The notes beneath the pieces are model-generated. The model was not told the DNA's origin. It ran no database searches and saw only the letters and a list, made by a program, of their open reading frames with translations. This document shows, in pieces, positions 1 to 8,731 of a DNA stretch of 49,595 nucleotides. Both the position numbers and the translations under genes were made by a program. The stretch lies in NCBI GenBank assembly GCA_945878925.1, contig CAMDXE010000004.1, forward strand, positions 1 to 49,595. The letters run 5' to 3'. Every line of letters starts with the position of its first letter. Position 1 is the first letter of the stretch. This stretch comes from Chitinophaga pinensis (GTDB taxonomy: Bacteria; Bacteroidota; Bacteroidia; NS11-12g; UBA9320).

Positions 1-75
1 GAAAACGAAAAGAAGGATGAAAGGCCGAAAATTAAGGTTAATCCGTATTGGAAAACTCTCCTAATCGTAAGCTGA
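1..75 (+). CDS. possible C-terminal tail of an upstream gene (partial)
   Basis: The first 75 bases are open in frame 1 and end in TGA at 73-75, giving 24 residues (begins ENEKKDERPK, ends KTLLIVS) with no start in the window. It could be the 3' end of a gene transcribed toward yidC. CTP synthase often lies upstream of yidC in Bacteroidota, but this tail does not let me confirm that. An open frame this short can arise by chance, so the call is weak. Confidence 0.3.
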   Translation, partial: ENEKKDERPKIKVNPYWKTLLIVS

Positions 76-405
76 TGATAAACCTCTGTCATGATAACCA
101 AATTAGGTTTACCATTAATTTGCAATTTATTAACCAAAATTGTAAATAAGTATTAATCAGTGCTTTGATTTTTTTTAAATACTATAATAATCTCAAATTT
201 GGAATATTTTGGTTCAAAATGAAATGTTTATTCTCTTGCAATATGGGTTCGAAGCAAGGTAAAAAAGAAGGCGCGCAATTCCTAATCTAGATTTGAATTT
301 TTTAATTCAAAAGTCGTATTCTGGCCTACTTTTTTAGATAAAAGAAACGCAAAATTTTGTAGATTTAAGCCTATTTTTGCAGCCGTTTTTAAGCAGTATA
401 TACAA
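76..405. other. 330-base intergenic region before yidC
   Basis: No convincing gene is present; the longest ATG frames are about 23 codons. It is very AT-rich. A small hairpin with 8-bp arms (TTTGAATT / AATTCAAA, loop TTTT) lies at 292-311 but has no T-run after it, so it is not a clear terminator. The likely yidC promoter -7 element is at 372-379. The rest shows nothing I can interpret. Confidence 0.5.
372..379 (+). promoter_or_regulatory. probable -7 promoter element of yidC
   Basis: TATTTTTG matches the Bacteroidota primary-sigma -7 consensus TAnnTTTG and its last base lies 27 nt before the yidC ATG. A TTTG occurs at 356-359, but the 12-nt spacing is too short for the usual -33 box, so only the -7 half is convincing. 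Confidence 0.5.
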
Positions 406-2202
406 ATGGATAAAAAATCGATCATTGGTTACGTTCTTATCTTTATAATTTTATTAGTTACCTTCTATTTCAATCAGCAAAATGCTGCCGAAATAGAAGC
501 TCAAGCCCAAACTGAAGACTCTCTCAAAAGTGTTAATCACCTTAAGGATTCGCTGAGTGCTCCAAAATCGGCCACTTTATCGTCCATTACCGATACTGCA
601 TCCACAGCTATTATTCCTGTTATTGATACCTTTATTGCCAAAACATACTCCATTGAAAATAGCAAACTAAAAATTGCCATCTCTAACAAGGGTGGCCGAA
701 TGATGGGCGTTTTACTTAAGGGGCTCAAAAAATATGACTCAACGGATCTTTACCTCCTTAATAATCCCAACGATACCTTTAATTATAAAATTAACTTAAA
801 AGATGGGGTGGTAATTAATACCTCCGACTTAAATTTTGTTCCTTCAGCGAGCTCAAAATCAGCCATTGTAATGGACGCAAAAGTTAACGGGGGAACGGTT
901 AGGATGACCTATAAGCTTAAGACGCAATCTTATTGCTTAACTTACAATCTCGAGTTGATTAACTTCCATGACATAATTCCTCAATCGGGCAATTATATTG
1001 AGTTTGATTGGGTGAGCAACATTGGATTGGCCGAACGCACCATTTCGGACGAACGCTCTACTTCAACAGTTTTTTATAAATACAAGACCGACGAAAGTGT
1101 CGAAAGTTTGTCGACCACCGAAAACGAAGAAAAAAAGCTTCAAAAGGGTGTAGAATGGTTTTCGTTTAAGCAAAAGTTTTTTAATACTACGTTAATTTCT
1201 AAGACGGGTATTATGGAAGACGTAACGGTAAATGTTGAGATTCCTGTGGACGAAAACCCGACATGCATCAAAAAAATGACGGCATCGGCTGTATTGCCTT
1301 ATGAATTTAATCCTAACCAAAAATATGAATTTGAGTTTTATATTGGAACCAATCACTATCCAACTTTAACAGCGCAAAAAATTGGCTTGCAGCAAGTTAT
1401 TTCTCTAGGATTTTTTGGATGGGTGAGCAAGTATATGATTATTCCAATTTTTAACTGGTTGGCAACGTTCATTCAAAATTTTGGCTTAGTGATACTCATG
1501 CTAACTTTAATTATTAAGCTACTTCTGTTTCCCTTGGTATACAAATCCTATGTATCGTCGGCTAAAATGAGAATTTTAAAACCGGAGATTGATGAAATTA
1601 AAGAAAAGCATGGCTCTGATATGACCAAGGTACAGCAAGAAAACATGAAGCTGTATAAGCGCGCAGGCGTTAGCCCAATGGGTGGGTGTTTGCCAATGTT
1701 GCTTCAGTTGCCAATACTTTTAGCTATGTTCAATTTTTTTCCGGCGAGTTACGAGCTTAGGCAAAAAGCATTTTTGTGGGCCAATGACCTTTCAACTTTT
1801 GATTCGGTATTCGAATTAGGGTTTAACATACCATTTTACGGCACGCATATAAGTTTATTTACGCTTTTGATGACGGTGTCGACTCTGCTTTATACCCGAA
1901 TGAACAATCAACTTACGGGAGTGAGCGGCCAAATGAAATGGATTTCTTATTTAATGCCTATTCTGTTCCTAGGCTTCTTTAATAATTATGCATCGGGACT
2001 TACCTATTATTACTTTTTGGGCAATATGATCACTTTTGGGCAAAATGTATTGATTCGCAAATTTTTTGTTGATGAGGTTAAACTTCATAAGCAAATCGAA
2101 GAAAATAAAAAGAAACCGGTGGTTATTAAAAAATCGGGATTTCAGAAGCGCTTGGAAGACATGGCAAAGAAAAATGCCACCAAAACGATAAAGAAGAAAT
2201 AG
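406..2202 (+). CDS. yidC: membrane protein insertase YidC
   Basis: YidC/Oxa1 insertase, 598 residues, which inserts and folds inner-membrane proteins alone or with the Sec translocon. The N-terminus has one transmembrane helix (about residues 6-23) followed by the large periplasmic beta domain (about 75-340). The conserved five-helix insertase core occupies the C-terminal third, with the family signature SPMGGCLPMLLQLPILLAMF and the FFPASYELR segment typical of Bacteroidota YidC. The tail is very lysine-rich, as is common for ribosome-contacting C-termini. ATG at 406 is the only sensible start. It stands alone, with a promoter-like -7 box upstream and unrelated genes downstream. Confidence 0.97.
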   Translation: MDKKSIIGYVLIFIILLVTFYFNQQNAAEIEAQAQTEDSLKSVNHLKDSLSAPKSATLSSITDTASTAIIPVIDTFIAKTYSIENSKLKIAISNKGGRMMGVLLKGLKKYDSTDLYLLNNPNDTFNYKINLKDGVVINTSDLNFVPSASSKSAIVMDAKVNGGTVRMTYKLKTQSYCLTYNLELINFHDIIPQSGNYIEFDWVSNIGLAERTISDERSTSTVFYKYKTDESVESLSTTENEEKKLQKGVEWFSFKQKFFNTTLISKTGIMEDVTVNVEIPVDENPTCIKKMTASAVLPYEFNPNQKYEFEFYIGTNHYPTLTAQKIGLQQVISLGFFGWVSKYMIIPIFNWLATFIQNFGLVILMLTLIIKLLLFPLVYKSYVSSAKMRILKPEIDEIKEKHGSDMTKVQQENMKLYKRAGVSPMGGCLPMLLQLPILLAMFNFFPASYELRQKAFLWANDLSTFDSVFELGFNIPFYGTHISLFTLLMTVSTLLYTRMNNQLTGVSGQMKWISYLMPILFLGFFNNYASGLTYYYFLGNMITFGQNVLIRKFFVDEVKLHKQIEENKKKPVVIKKSGFQKRLEDMAKKNATKTIKKK

Positions 2203-2366
2203 TTTCTCTTCTTAAATCAGTTCTTCCCAACAAACTTTAAAATAATAATCATTGTCTTAAATTTGCGAATGTAAATATAAATGATATTAGTAACTTAAGA
2301 GCAACTAGGTTATTAGGTCTGATTAAAGAATTTGAAGATTATAAAAAACCACCAATTACCAGCAAA

Positions 2367-2606
2367 TTAATGAATTTTCTTCATCGCGAAATTAATTTTA
2401 GTTTTAGTAATTGATTTGCCAATATAAGTATGTGATTTAAAAAAATATGTGGTGTCATTTTTATTATATGCACTATCATACGGAATAGGGAAATTTGAAA
2501 TTATTCTAAAACTCGAATCAGTATTTTTTTTTATTTGTTTTATTAGCAAGGCCGAAAGGCACATCAAAGCACAAAAAAGTATCAATATAGTTGTGTTGAA
2601 TTTCAT
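2367..2606 (-). CDS. small membrane-anchored protein of unknown function
   Basis: A 79-residue frame starting at ATG 2604-2606 (MKFNTTILILFCALM...). The first 22 residues form one hydrophobic helix or an uncleaved signal, followed by a short polar domain rich in Ser, Asn and Tyr. A longer frame begins at 2645, but its first 13 residues overlap the preceding gene and add nothing hydrophobic, so the internal ATG is preferred. The start lies 10 nt after the stop of the 65-residue gene at 2617-2814, suggesting a two-gene transcript. I do not recognise the family. Both genes sit in a poorly coding-like AT-rich stretch, so this could be a chance frame. Confidence 0.45.
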   Translation of the reverse strand: MKFNTTILILFCALMCLSALLIKQIKKNTDSSFRIISNFPIPYDSAYNKNDTTYFFKSHTYIGKSITKTKINFAMKKIH

Positions 2607-2616
2607 CTTGAATAAT

Positions 2617-2814
2617 TTACACGACCTGAATAGAAGAAATTTCAAAACTTGATAAATTTACACCAGTAATTTGCTCTCCTATTTCAACATTTTCTGTGTT
2701 AATCAGCACACCATCAAGTCCAGAATTTGTTATTCCAGATATTGTCAATACATTATTATCGATTGTAAGTACAGCGTTTCCGCAAGGCGAAATTTTAAAT
2801 CCGTCAAATTGCAT
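2617..2814 (-). CDS. small hypothetical protein, beta-rich
   Basis: A 65-residue frame with no signal peptide. Alternating hydrophobic and polar residues (NAVLTIDNNVLTISGITNSG) suggest short beta strands. ATG at 2812-2814 has no visible ribosome-binding site, which is usual in this genome. It is followed 10 nt later by the small membrane protein gene on the same strand. The composition looks like a real protein rather than an antisense shadow, since no longer gene overlaps it, but I cannot assign a family or role. Confidence 0.42.
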   Translation of the reverse strand: MQFDGFKISPCGNAVLTIDNNVLTISGITNSGLDGVLINTENVEIGEQITGVNLSSFEISSIQVV

Positions 2815-2915
2815 AGTTTTTTACAATAATAAGTTAGGTTTTAATTAAAACAATATGCAATATATTACATCTCTATGAAAAAAAAACAATTCTATTCAAA
2901 TTCTTTTATAAGCAA

Positions 2916-2934
2916 TAGGGGCTCGAGGCCCCTA
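2916..2934 (-). terminator. hairpin downstream of the M42 aminopeptidase gene
   Basis: AGGGGC / GCCCCT arms (2917-2922 and 2928-2933) around a 5-nt loop, extended by one T-A pair. It is GC-rich in an AT-rich setting and lies about 43 nt past the aminopeptidase stop codon. There is no T-tract immediately after it on the minus strand; one begins about 25 nt further on. It may be a terminator or a 3'-end stabilising hairpin. Confidence 0.4.
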
Positions 2935-2976
2935 ATGGTATTAAAACTCTTAATGAAATTATGTTTGTGGCTTTGT

Positions 2977-4047
2977 TTACTTAATGTACCTAAAGTCGTG
3001 GCCTGCTTCTAATTGAAGAAGGGTTTCGTACATAAGTTTGATAACGTTGTCGAGATCGTCTTTATGAATCGTTTCGACAGTGGTGTGCATGTATTTTAAG
3101 GGCAAGGAAATTAATGCCGAAGCCACACCTTCGGATGAATAAGCAAACATATCGGTATCGGTACCGGTGCTGCGCGAAGTGGCATGGCGTTGGTAGGGTA
3201 TTTTATGGGTTTCGGCCACTTCTTCGAGCATTTTCAAAACATTGTTGTGCACGGCTGGGCCAATGGTAAGGGTAGGACCTTTGCCACACGCAATATCGCC
3301 TTGATCTTTTTTGCTATACATGGGCGAAGTGGTGTCGTGGGTTACATCGGTAACGATGGCCACGTCGGGTTTCAAACGCCTTGAGATCATTTCGGCACCT
3401 CTCAAGCCTATTTCTTCTTGAACCGAATTTACAACGTATAGAGTATAAGGGAGTTTAATTTTGTTTTCTTTCAACAAACGAGCCACTTCGGCTATCATAA
3501 ACCCACCAATTCTATTGTCAAGGGCTCGCCCCACTATAAAATGATCATTAAGTTCCATCATTTCGTCAACAAAGGTGATTACCGAACCAATTTGAATACC
3601 CATTTCCAAAACTTCTTCTTTGTTTTTTGCCCCGCAATCGATAAAAATATTTTTGAGGGTTGGGTGATCTTCTTTACCAGGTTCGCGCACATGTATGGCA
3701 GGCCATCCAAATACGCCTTTAACGATTCCTTTTTTACCGTGAATGTTTACCCGCATACTCGGGGCAATTTGATGATCGGAACCTCCGTTTCGAATCACAT
3801 AAATATAACCTTCGGGTGTAATAAAATTGACATACCAAGCAATCTCGTCGGCATGTGCTTCGATAACAACCTTGTATTTTTGTCCTGGATTTATTACGCC
3901 AACCGCTGTACCATAGGTATCTACAATATAATCGTCGCTATAGGGTTTTATGTAATTCAGCCAAATTTGCTGTCCCGAATGCTCATGTCCGGTAGGGGAA
4001 GCATTATTTAAATATTCTTTTAAAAATTTTTTGGATTCTTTTCTCAT
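2977..4047 (-). CDS. M42 family metallopeptidase (glutamyl aminopeptidase / FrvX-like)
   Basis: Cytosolic co-catalytic dinuclear-metal aminopeptidase of clan MH, family M42, trimming N-terminal residues from peptides. Numbered from an upstream TTG at 4068, the expected ligands are His72 (AHADEI), Asp184 (ALDNR), Glu218/219 (QEEIGLRGA), Asp241 (TDVTHDT) and His328 (YMHTTVE). About 356 residues from the chosen start is normal for the family. The start chosen is ATG at 4045-4047, because the upstream TTG lies inside the TATTTTTG promoter box at 4066-4073 and so would probably not be transcribed fully. It is monocistronic, with a hairpin downstream. Substrate preference cannot be told from sequence. 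Confidence 0.93.
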   Translation of the reverse strand: MRKESKKFLKEYLNNASPTGHEHSGQQIWLNYIKPYSDDYIVDTYGTAVGVINPGQKYKVVIEAHADEIAWYVNFITPEGYIYVIRNGGSDHQIAPSMRVNIHGKKGIVKGVFGWPAIHVREPGKEDHPTLKNIFIDCGAKNKEEVLEMGIQIGSVITFVDEMMELNDHFIVGRALDNRIGGFMIAEVARLLKENKIKLPYTLYVVNSVQEEIGLRGAEMISRRLKPDVAIVTDVTHDTTSPMYSKKDQGDIACGKGPTLTIGPAVHNNVLKMLEEVAETHKIPYQRHATSRSTGTDTDMFAYSSEGVASALISLPLKYMHTTVETIHKDDLDNVIKLMYETLLQLEAGHDFRYIK

Positions 4048-4065
4048 GGTGTTCTTTAGGGTTTG

Positions 4066-4073
4066 CAAAAATA
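4066..4073 (-). promoter_or_regulatory. -7 promoter element of the M42 peptidase gene
   Basis: On the minus strand this reads TATTTTTG, a match to TAnnTTTG, with its G 19 nt upstream of the ATG at 4047. No TTTG is present at the preferred spacing. The box contains the TTG that would otherwise be taken as an upstream start, so it decides the start codon. Confidence 0.5.
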
Positions 4074-4100
4074 CGTGTGTGATTGGTTTATTATTATGAG

Positions 4101-7100
4101 TTAAGCATTAAGTTTATTAATAAATTTATTTGATTTTTCTTTAACCTTAACCGAAATCAAATACATGGCTGGCACCAAAACTAAAGTAAGAAAAGTTGCG
4201 AAACCAAGTCCAAAAATCATAGTCCAACTTAATGGCCCCCAAAAAGCTACGCTATCTCCTCCAAAAAACAAGTGCGGGTTTAGCTCGGTAAACAAAGTAA
4301 CAAAATCAATATTTAAACCAACAGCCAAAGGCACTAAACCCAGTATTGTGGCCGAAGCGGTTAATATAACTGGTGTCATACGAATTCGTCCTGCTTCAAT
4401 AATAGCGTCTTTGGTGGGCATGCCCTGTTCGATGAGATGATCGGTAAATTCAACCAATAAAATTCCATTACGCACCACGATACCCGCAAGCGCAACGATG
4501 CCTATACCCGTCATAACAATTGAAAATTCCATTTTAAAAATAGCAAAACCCAGAAAAACTCCAATGATGCTAAAAATGATTTCACTTAAAATAATTAAGG
4601 GCTTACTTATCGAATTAAATTGTATGACCAATATTAAAATTATTAAACCTATGGATGAAAGCAAAGCCATTCCCAAAAACGCTCCGGTTTCTTTTTGCTG
4701 CTCCTGTTCGCCACCCATTTTTATGCTGATGGTTTCGGATATTGGAAACCCATTTACTACTTCGGTAACCTGAGCTACCACTTCGTTGGCATTATAATCG
4801 CTCAATATATTTGACGATAGTGTAACCAATCGTTTTTGATTTTCTCGTTTTATTCCTCCGTAAGTATTGCTATAATGTATGTTGGCCACCGAGCTTAGCG
4901 GAACCTGACGGATTAGCCCATTCATATTCATATCGCGATACGAAATTTTCAGGTTCATGAGCTTGCTAATATTTGCTCTTTGGCTTTCTTGAAATCTTAA
5001 TTGTATAGGGTAGTCGTCGTTTTCGTCTTTAAATTTCGAAATTTCTTTTCCATATACGGCCGTTCTAATTTCCATGCCAATTTGTGCCGTAGAAATTCCT
5101 TCGTGGTTAGCCCTTTCTCTATCAATATCCACTACAATTTCAGGTTTTATATTGGCAAGGTCCGATTTTAGTTCTTCGACGCCTTCAATATTTACACTGT
5201 CCAAAAATCGCTTGAGATGGTTGCTGGTGTTGATGAGTTCTTCAAAATCATCACCGGCAATTTCAATGCTGATGGGTTTGCTCGTTGGTGGGCCATTGGC
5301 TTCTTTGCCAACCGTAATGGTGGCTCCAGGTATTCCTTTTACCGCATCGCGAATTTTGGTGAGGTAATCGGACGTTGATTCGCCGTTGCGCTTATCAAAT
5401 TCGACAAACGACACCGAAACTTTTGCTTTATTGCTAGCCACAGATCTATCGTTTTCTTGAGGATCGGTGGCTCCAACAGCAACATTTGATATAACAGATT
5501 CGACCATGGGATTGTTTTTGCCCAAGACCTTATAAATGCGAGATTCAACCTCTTTAGTTACTTCATTGGTGTGTTTTTGATCGGTGCCAACCGGCAGAGT
5601 TATATATGTATATACAAAATGAGGTTCTCCACTGGGGAAAAATACCACCTCTGGTTTTCGAATAATTAATAATACTACAGAAAAAATTAGCAATCCAAGT
5701 GTTGCAAAAACCAAACCTACACTTCGTTTGCCTGTTAGGCACCACGCAAGTATAGAGGCGTATTTACTTTGCACAGCCGGCCATATATTTTTCTGAAATT
5801 TTGTAATACTTTGCTTCAACACAAATTTATAGAGGAGGAATAAAAGCAATAAGCTTATCATAAAATTGCCACCTCCAAAGTTTCCTGTTAGGTAAAACAA
5901 AATGGCCACAAACCCAATTACAGTGGAAATGGCAAGCATGTTTTTTTTGTTTTTGCTAATGTTTTCAGGACTTTTGGGATCGCTATGGGGTTTCATAAAT
6001 TGAACCGCAAACACAGGATTAATAACATAAGCAACCACAAGAGAAGCTAATAGCGTAACGATTAAGGTAACGGGCAAAAAGAACATAAATTTGCCAATGA
6101 TTCCTTGCCAAAATGCCAGGGGAACAAAGGGCGCTAAAGTGGTTAATGTGCCTGATAACACAGGAAGAAACACCTCGCCTGCAGCTTGTTTTGAGGCTAT
6201 TTTAATAGGTACTTTTCCATTGTCGAATATCCTATGGGTGTTTTCAACTACTACTATGGCATCGTCAACCACAATGCCCAAGGCCAACAAAAACGCAAAA
6301 AGCACGATCATGTTTAAGCTAAAACCAATTAAGGGGAAGACCAAAAACGCAATAAAACACGATAGAGGAACCGATAAGGCGACAAATATTGCATTGGTTG
6401 CCCCCATAAAAAACATTAAAATAAAGGTTACGAGTATAAATCCTATGATAATGGTATTTATTAAGTCGTGCAAGGTTAGTCGCGTATCGTTGCTTTGATC
6501 GCCGGTTAATACTACGTTTAAATCTTTAGGAAATTTTGTTTTTTGCAATTCAGTTATGATGGCTCTGCTTTTGTCGCTGGCTTCAATTAAATTTTCGCCG
6601 CTTCGCTTTAATATATTTAAGGTTATAACATTTTTATTGTTCAATCGAGCAAAGCTTTCTTGTTCTTTAAAGGCATCGTTTACGGTGGCAATATCACGCA
6701 GATATACGGCAGAGCCGCTCATGCCCCTAATCATTAAATTTCGGATTTGATCAATGGTTTTGAACTCGCCCGAAATATTTAAGGTGCGTTGCATGTTTTC
6801 AATTTTCATGTTTCCGCCTGAAATTCTCATGTTTTCATAAGCGATGGCATTTTCAACATCCCGCAGGGTGATATTCGATGCTTCCATCTTATACATATCT
6901 ACATCTACCTGAATTTCGCGGTCTAAGGCTCCAACTAAATCAACGCGCGTTATTTCGGGTAAGGTTTCGATTTTGTCTTCGGCCAATTCGGCAAATTTTT
7001 TGAGTTGATTTAAATCATAATCGCCCGAGATATTGATAAAAAGAATGGGCATCTCGCTAAAATCCAGTTCCTTTACTGTGGGCTCCTTTGGTAGGTCGTT

Positions 7101-7490
7101 TGGCAAATCGCCGCGGGCTTTATCCACGGCATCTTTTACCTTTCGTTTGGCTTCGGTAACATCTACATCGGTGTTAAATTCGACCACTACCATCGAAAAA
7201 TCTTGTACCGAATTGCTTGTAAGTTTTTTAACCCCCGTTATCGATTTTATTTGTTTTTCGATGGGCTTGGTAATCAAATTCTCAATATTTACAGGCGCCG
7301 ATCCCGGATAAATCGTGTTTATCATGATGGTTGGAATCACAATATCAGGAAATTTCTCTTTCGGGAGGCTAAAGTAGGAGGCTATGCCTATGAGGGTGAG
7401 AATTATCGTAAATATGAAAATACTGGTTTTATTATCGATGGACCAACTGCTTGCAAAAAACTCTTTTGGCCCTCTTTTTGGTTCGTTCAT
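4101..7490 (-). CDS. RND efflux permease (AcrB/HAE1-like)
   Basis: Inner-membrane proton/substrate antiporter of the resistance-nodulation-division superfamily, 1129 residues. TM1 is at about residues 22-41. Two periplasmic porter domains alternate with TM bundles. The proton-relay pair Asp409-Asp410 lies in GIVVDDAIVVVEN, corresponding to D407/D408 of AcrB. The protein is about 80 residues longer than AcrB; the extra length includes hydrophobic segments between residues about 525 and 575, before the second half. It is the last gene of a tetR-tolC-MFP-RND operon, 63 nt after the adaptor. The substrate is unknown; the family includes drug, lipid and bile-type exporters, and nothing here suggests a heavy-metal pump specifically. 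Confidence 0.95.
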   Translation of the reverse strand: MNEPKRGPKEFFASSWSIDNKTSIFIFTIILTLIGIASYFSLPKEKFPDIVIPTIMINTIYPGSAPVNIENLITKPIEKQIKSITGVKKLTSNSVQDFSMVVVEFNTDVDVTEAKRKVKDAVDKARGDLPNDLPKEPTVKELDFSEMPILFINISGDYDLNQLKKFAELAEDKIETLPEITRVDLVGALDREIQVDVDMYKMEASNITLRDVENAIAYENMRISGGNMKIENMQRTLNISGEFKTIDQIRNLMIRGMSGSAVYLRDIATVNDAFKEQESFARLNNKNVITLNILKRSGENLIEASDKSRAIITELQKTKFPKDLNVVLTGDQSNDTRLTLHDLINTIIIGFILVTFILMFFMGATNAIFVALSVPLSCFIAFLVFPLIGFSLNMIVLFAFLLALGIVVDDAIVVVENTHRIFDNGKVPIKIASKQAAGEVFLPVLSGTLTTLAPFVPLAFWQGIIGKFMFFLPVTLIVTLLASLVVAYVINPVFAVQFMKPHSDPKSPENISKNKKNMLAISTVIGFVAILFYLTGNFGGGNFMISLLLLFLLYKFVLKQSITKFQKNIWPAVQSKYASILAWCLTGKRSVGLVFATLGLLIFSVVLLIIRKPEVVFFPSGEPHFVYTYITLPVGTDQKHTNEVTKEVESRIYKVLGKNNPMVESVISNVAVGATDPQENDRSVASNKAKVSVSFVEFDKRNGESTSDYLTKIRDAVKGIPGATITVGKEANGPPTSKPISIEIAGDDFEELINTSNHLKRFLDSVNIEGVEELKSDLANIKPEIVVDIDRERANHEGISTAQIGMEIRTAVYGKEISKFKDENDDYPIQLRFQESQRANISKLMNLKISYRDMNMNGLIRQVPLSSVANIHYSNTYGGIKRENQKRLVTLSSNILSDYNANEVVAQVTEVVNGFPISETISIKMGGEQEQQKETGAFLGMALLSSIGLIILILVIQFNSISKPLIILSEIIFSIIGVFLGFAIFKMEFSIVMTGIGIVALAGIVVRNGILLVEFTDHLIEQGMPTKDAIIEAGRIRMTPVILTASATILGLVPLAVGLNIDFVTLFTELNPHLFFGGDSVAFWGPLSWTMIFGLGFATFLTLVLVPAMYLISVKVKEKSNKFINKLNA

Positions 7491-7553
7491 GAGAATTAAC
7501 TATTGATTAATAAGTATGTAATCGTAAATATTATTGTTATCGACTTATGAAAC

Positions 7554-8693
7554 TTAAAATTTAATTTCATCGCCATCTTCTAATTCTTGATACCCAACAG
7601 TTATCAGTTTGTCGCCTTCATTCAACCCTGTGCTTATTTCAGTTTGTCCGTTATAGGTCCATGTAAATGTAACTTCTCGTTTTGTTGCGCGCATAATGCC
7701 ATTGGTTTCGGTAGCAAGCATTACGTAACTTTTAGATCCAATGGTGCGAATGGTATTGATAGGAACAATCAAGGCTTTGTCATTTTGATAATCGGCAATT
7801 TTAATCTGAGCCATCATATTGGGCTTATAGTTTTCGTCCGAATCAATAGGAATTTCAACATTGAAAGCTCGATTAATTGGGTCGATTATTTTAGAAACAA
7901 AGCTTACCGATCCCTTGGCTTCTAAATTTAAATCGGGAAAAAATAAGTGTACGTTATTTCCTTGTTTTATTTTTCCGGCATACGATTCGGCTACACTCGC
8001 CCTAACTTTTAGTTTGCTCGTATTTACAATTCTAAAACATGGTACACCTGGTGCTACCGTTTGTCCAATTTTTGCAAAAACATCATCTACTACTCCATTT
8101 ATAGGCGATTTGATACGTGCCATGCCTAATTGTTGGTTGGTGGTTTGCAAACGCTTTTGCAAAGCTTCATAATTATTCTTGGCCGAAATAAATTGCACCT
8201 CTGTTCCTATTTTTTGATCCCATAGATTTTTTTGTTTTTCATAAATCGTTTTTGCAAATTCAATTTGTTGCTTAAGCTCGTTTACGGCAATTGACGAAAC
8301 AGTATTGTCAATCTCGCCTAAGGTTTGGCCTATGCTTACCGATTGGCCGGTATGCACTGCAATGCGATGTATAACGCCAGGAATTTCACTGCTTACGGTG
8401 GTATTGAGTTCAGCATCTATTTTTCCCATTATTTCAATAAAATTAGTAAAAGTTTGATAGGCTAAGGGCCTCACACTAATAAGCTTTGCTTTGGAGGCAA
8501 AAGCCGAGTTTGAGTCAAGTTTTGCAATATCTTTTTCTAAGGCTAAAATTTTAGAATTCAGAGTTTTTCTTTCTTCTTTCAGTTTCAACAGCTCGTCTTT
8601 TTTCTGCACTAATGTATTCGTATCCGAATTCGAACATGAAGCCATGATGCTGATGGCGAAAAAAATAAAGGATAAATTTTTAATTAATTTCAT
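7554..8693 (-). CDS. RND efflux periplasmic adaptor (membrane fusion protein), lipoprotein
   Basis: 379-residue adaptor that bridges the RND permease and the TolC-like channel. The signal peptide ends in the lipobox SIMASC with lipidation predicted at Cys20. A charged coiled-coil stretch (about 26-62) precedes the barrel-sandwich/lipoyl half-motifs (PGVIHRIAVHTGQSVSIGQ and later MARIKSPINGVVDDV), which flank an alpha-helical hairpin (about 138-185). The beta-barrel and membrane-proximal domains follow. It lies 38 nt after tolC and 63 nt before the permease. The N-terminal coiled coil before the lipoyl domain is somewhat long for the family. Confidence 0.93.
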   Translation of the reverse strand: MKLIKNLSFIFFAISIMASCSNSDTNTLVQKKDELLKLKEERKTLNSKILALEKDIAKLDSNSAFASKAKLISVRPLAYQTFTNFIEIMGKIDAELNTTVSSEIPGVIHRIAVHTGQSVSIGQTLGEIDNTVSSIAVNELKQQIEFAKTIYEKQKNLWDQKIGTEVQFISAKNNYEALQKRLQTTNQQLGMARIKSPINGVVDDVFAKIGQTVAPGVPCFRIVNTSKLKVRASVAESYAGKIKQGNNVHLFFPDLNLEAKGSVSFVSKIIDPINRAFNVEIPIDSDENYKPNMMAQIKIADYQNDKALIVPINTIRTIGSKSYVMLATETNGIMRATKREVTFTWTYNGQTEISTGLNEGDKLITVGYQELEDGDEIKF

Positions 8694-8731
8694 AGTAATA
8701 TTTTTTTTAAGTAGGGTTGTTAGATTTGAGT

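Noticed and set aside
292-311. 8-bp AT hairpin upstream of yidC
   Set aside because: No T-run or conserved context; AT-rich hairpins are expected by chance here.
2232-2414. Plus-strand open frame reading like a protein end (NDISNLRATRLLGLIKEFED, KPPITSKLMNFLHREINF) between yidC and the small minus-strand gene
   Set aside because: No start codon follows the upstream stop until the last 14 codons, and it overlaps the minus-strand gene end. It may be a degraded fragment but cannot be supported.
4048-4068. Upstream TTG start for the M42 peptidase
   Set aside because: The TTG lies inside the TATTTTTG promoter box; the ATG at 4047 gives the expected N-terminus.
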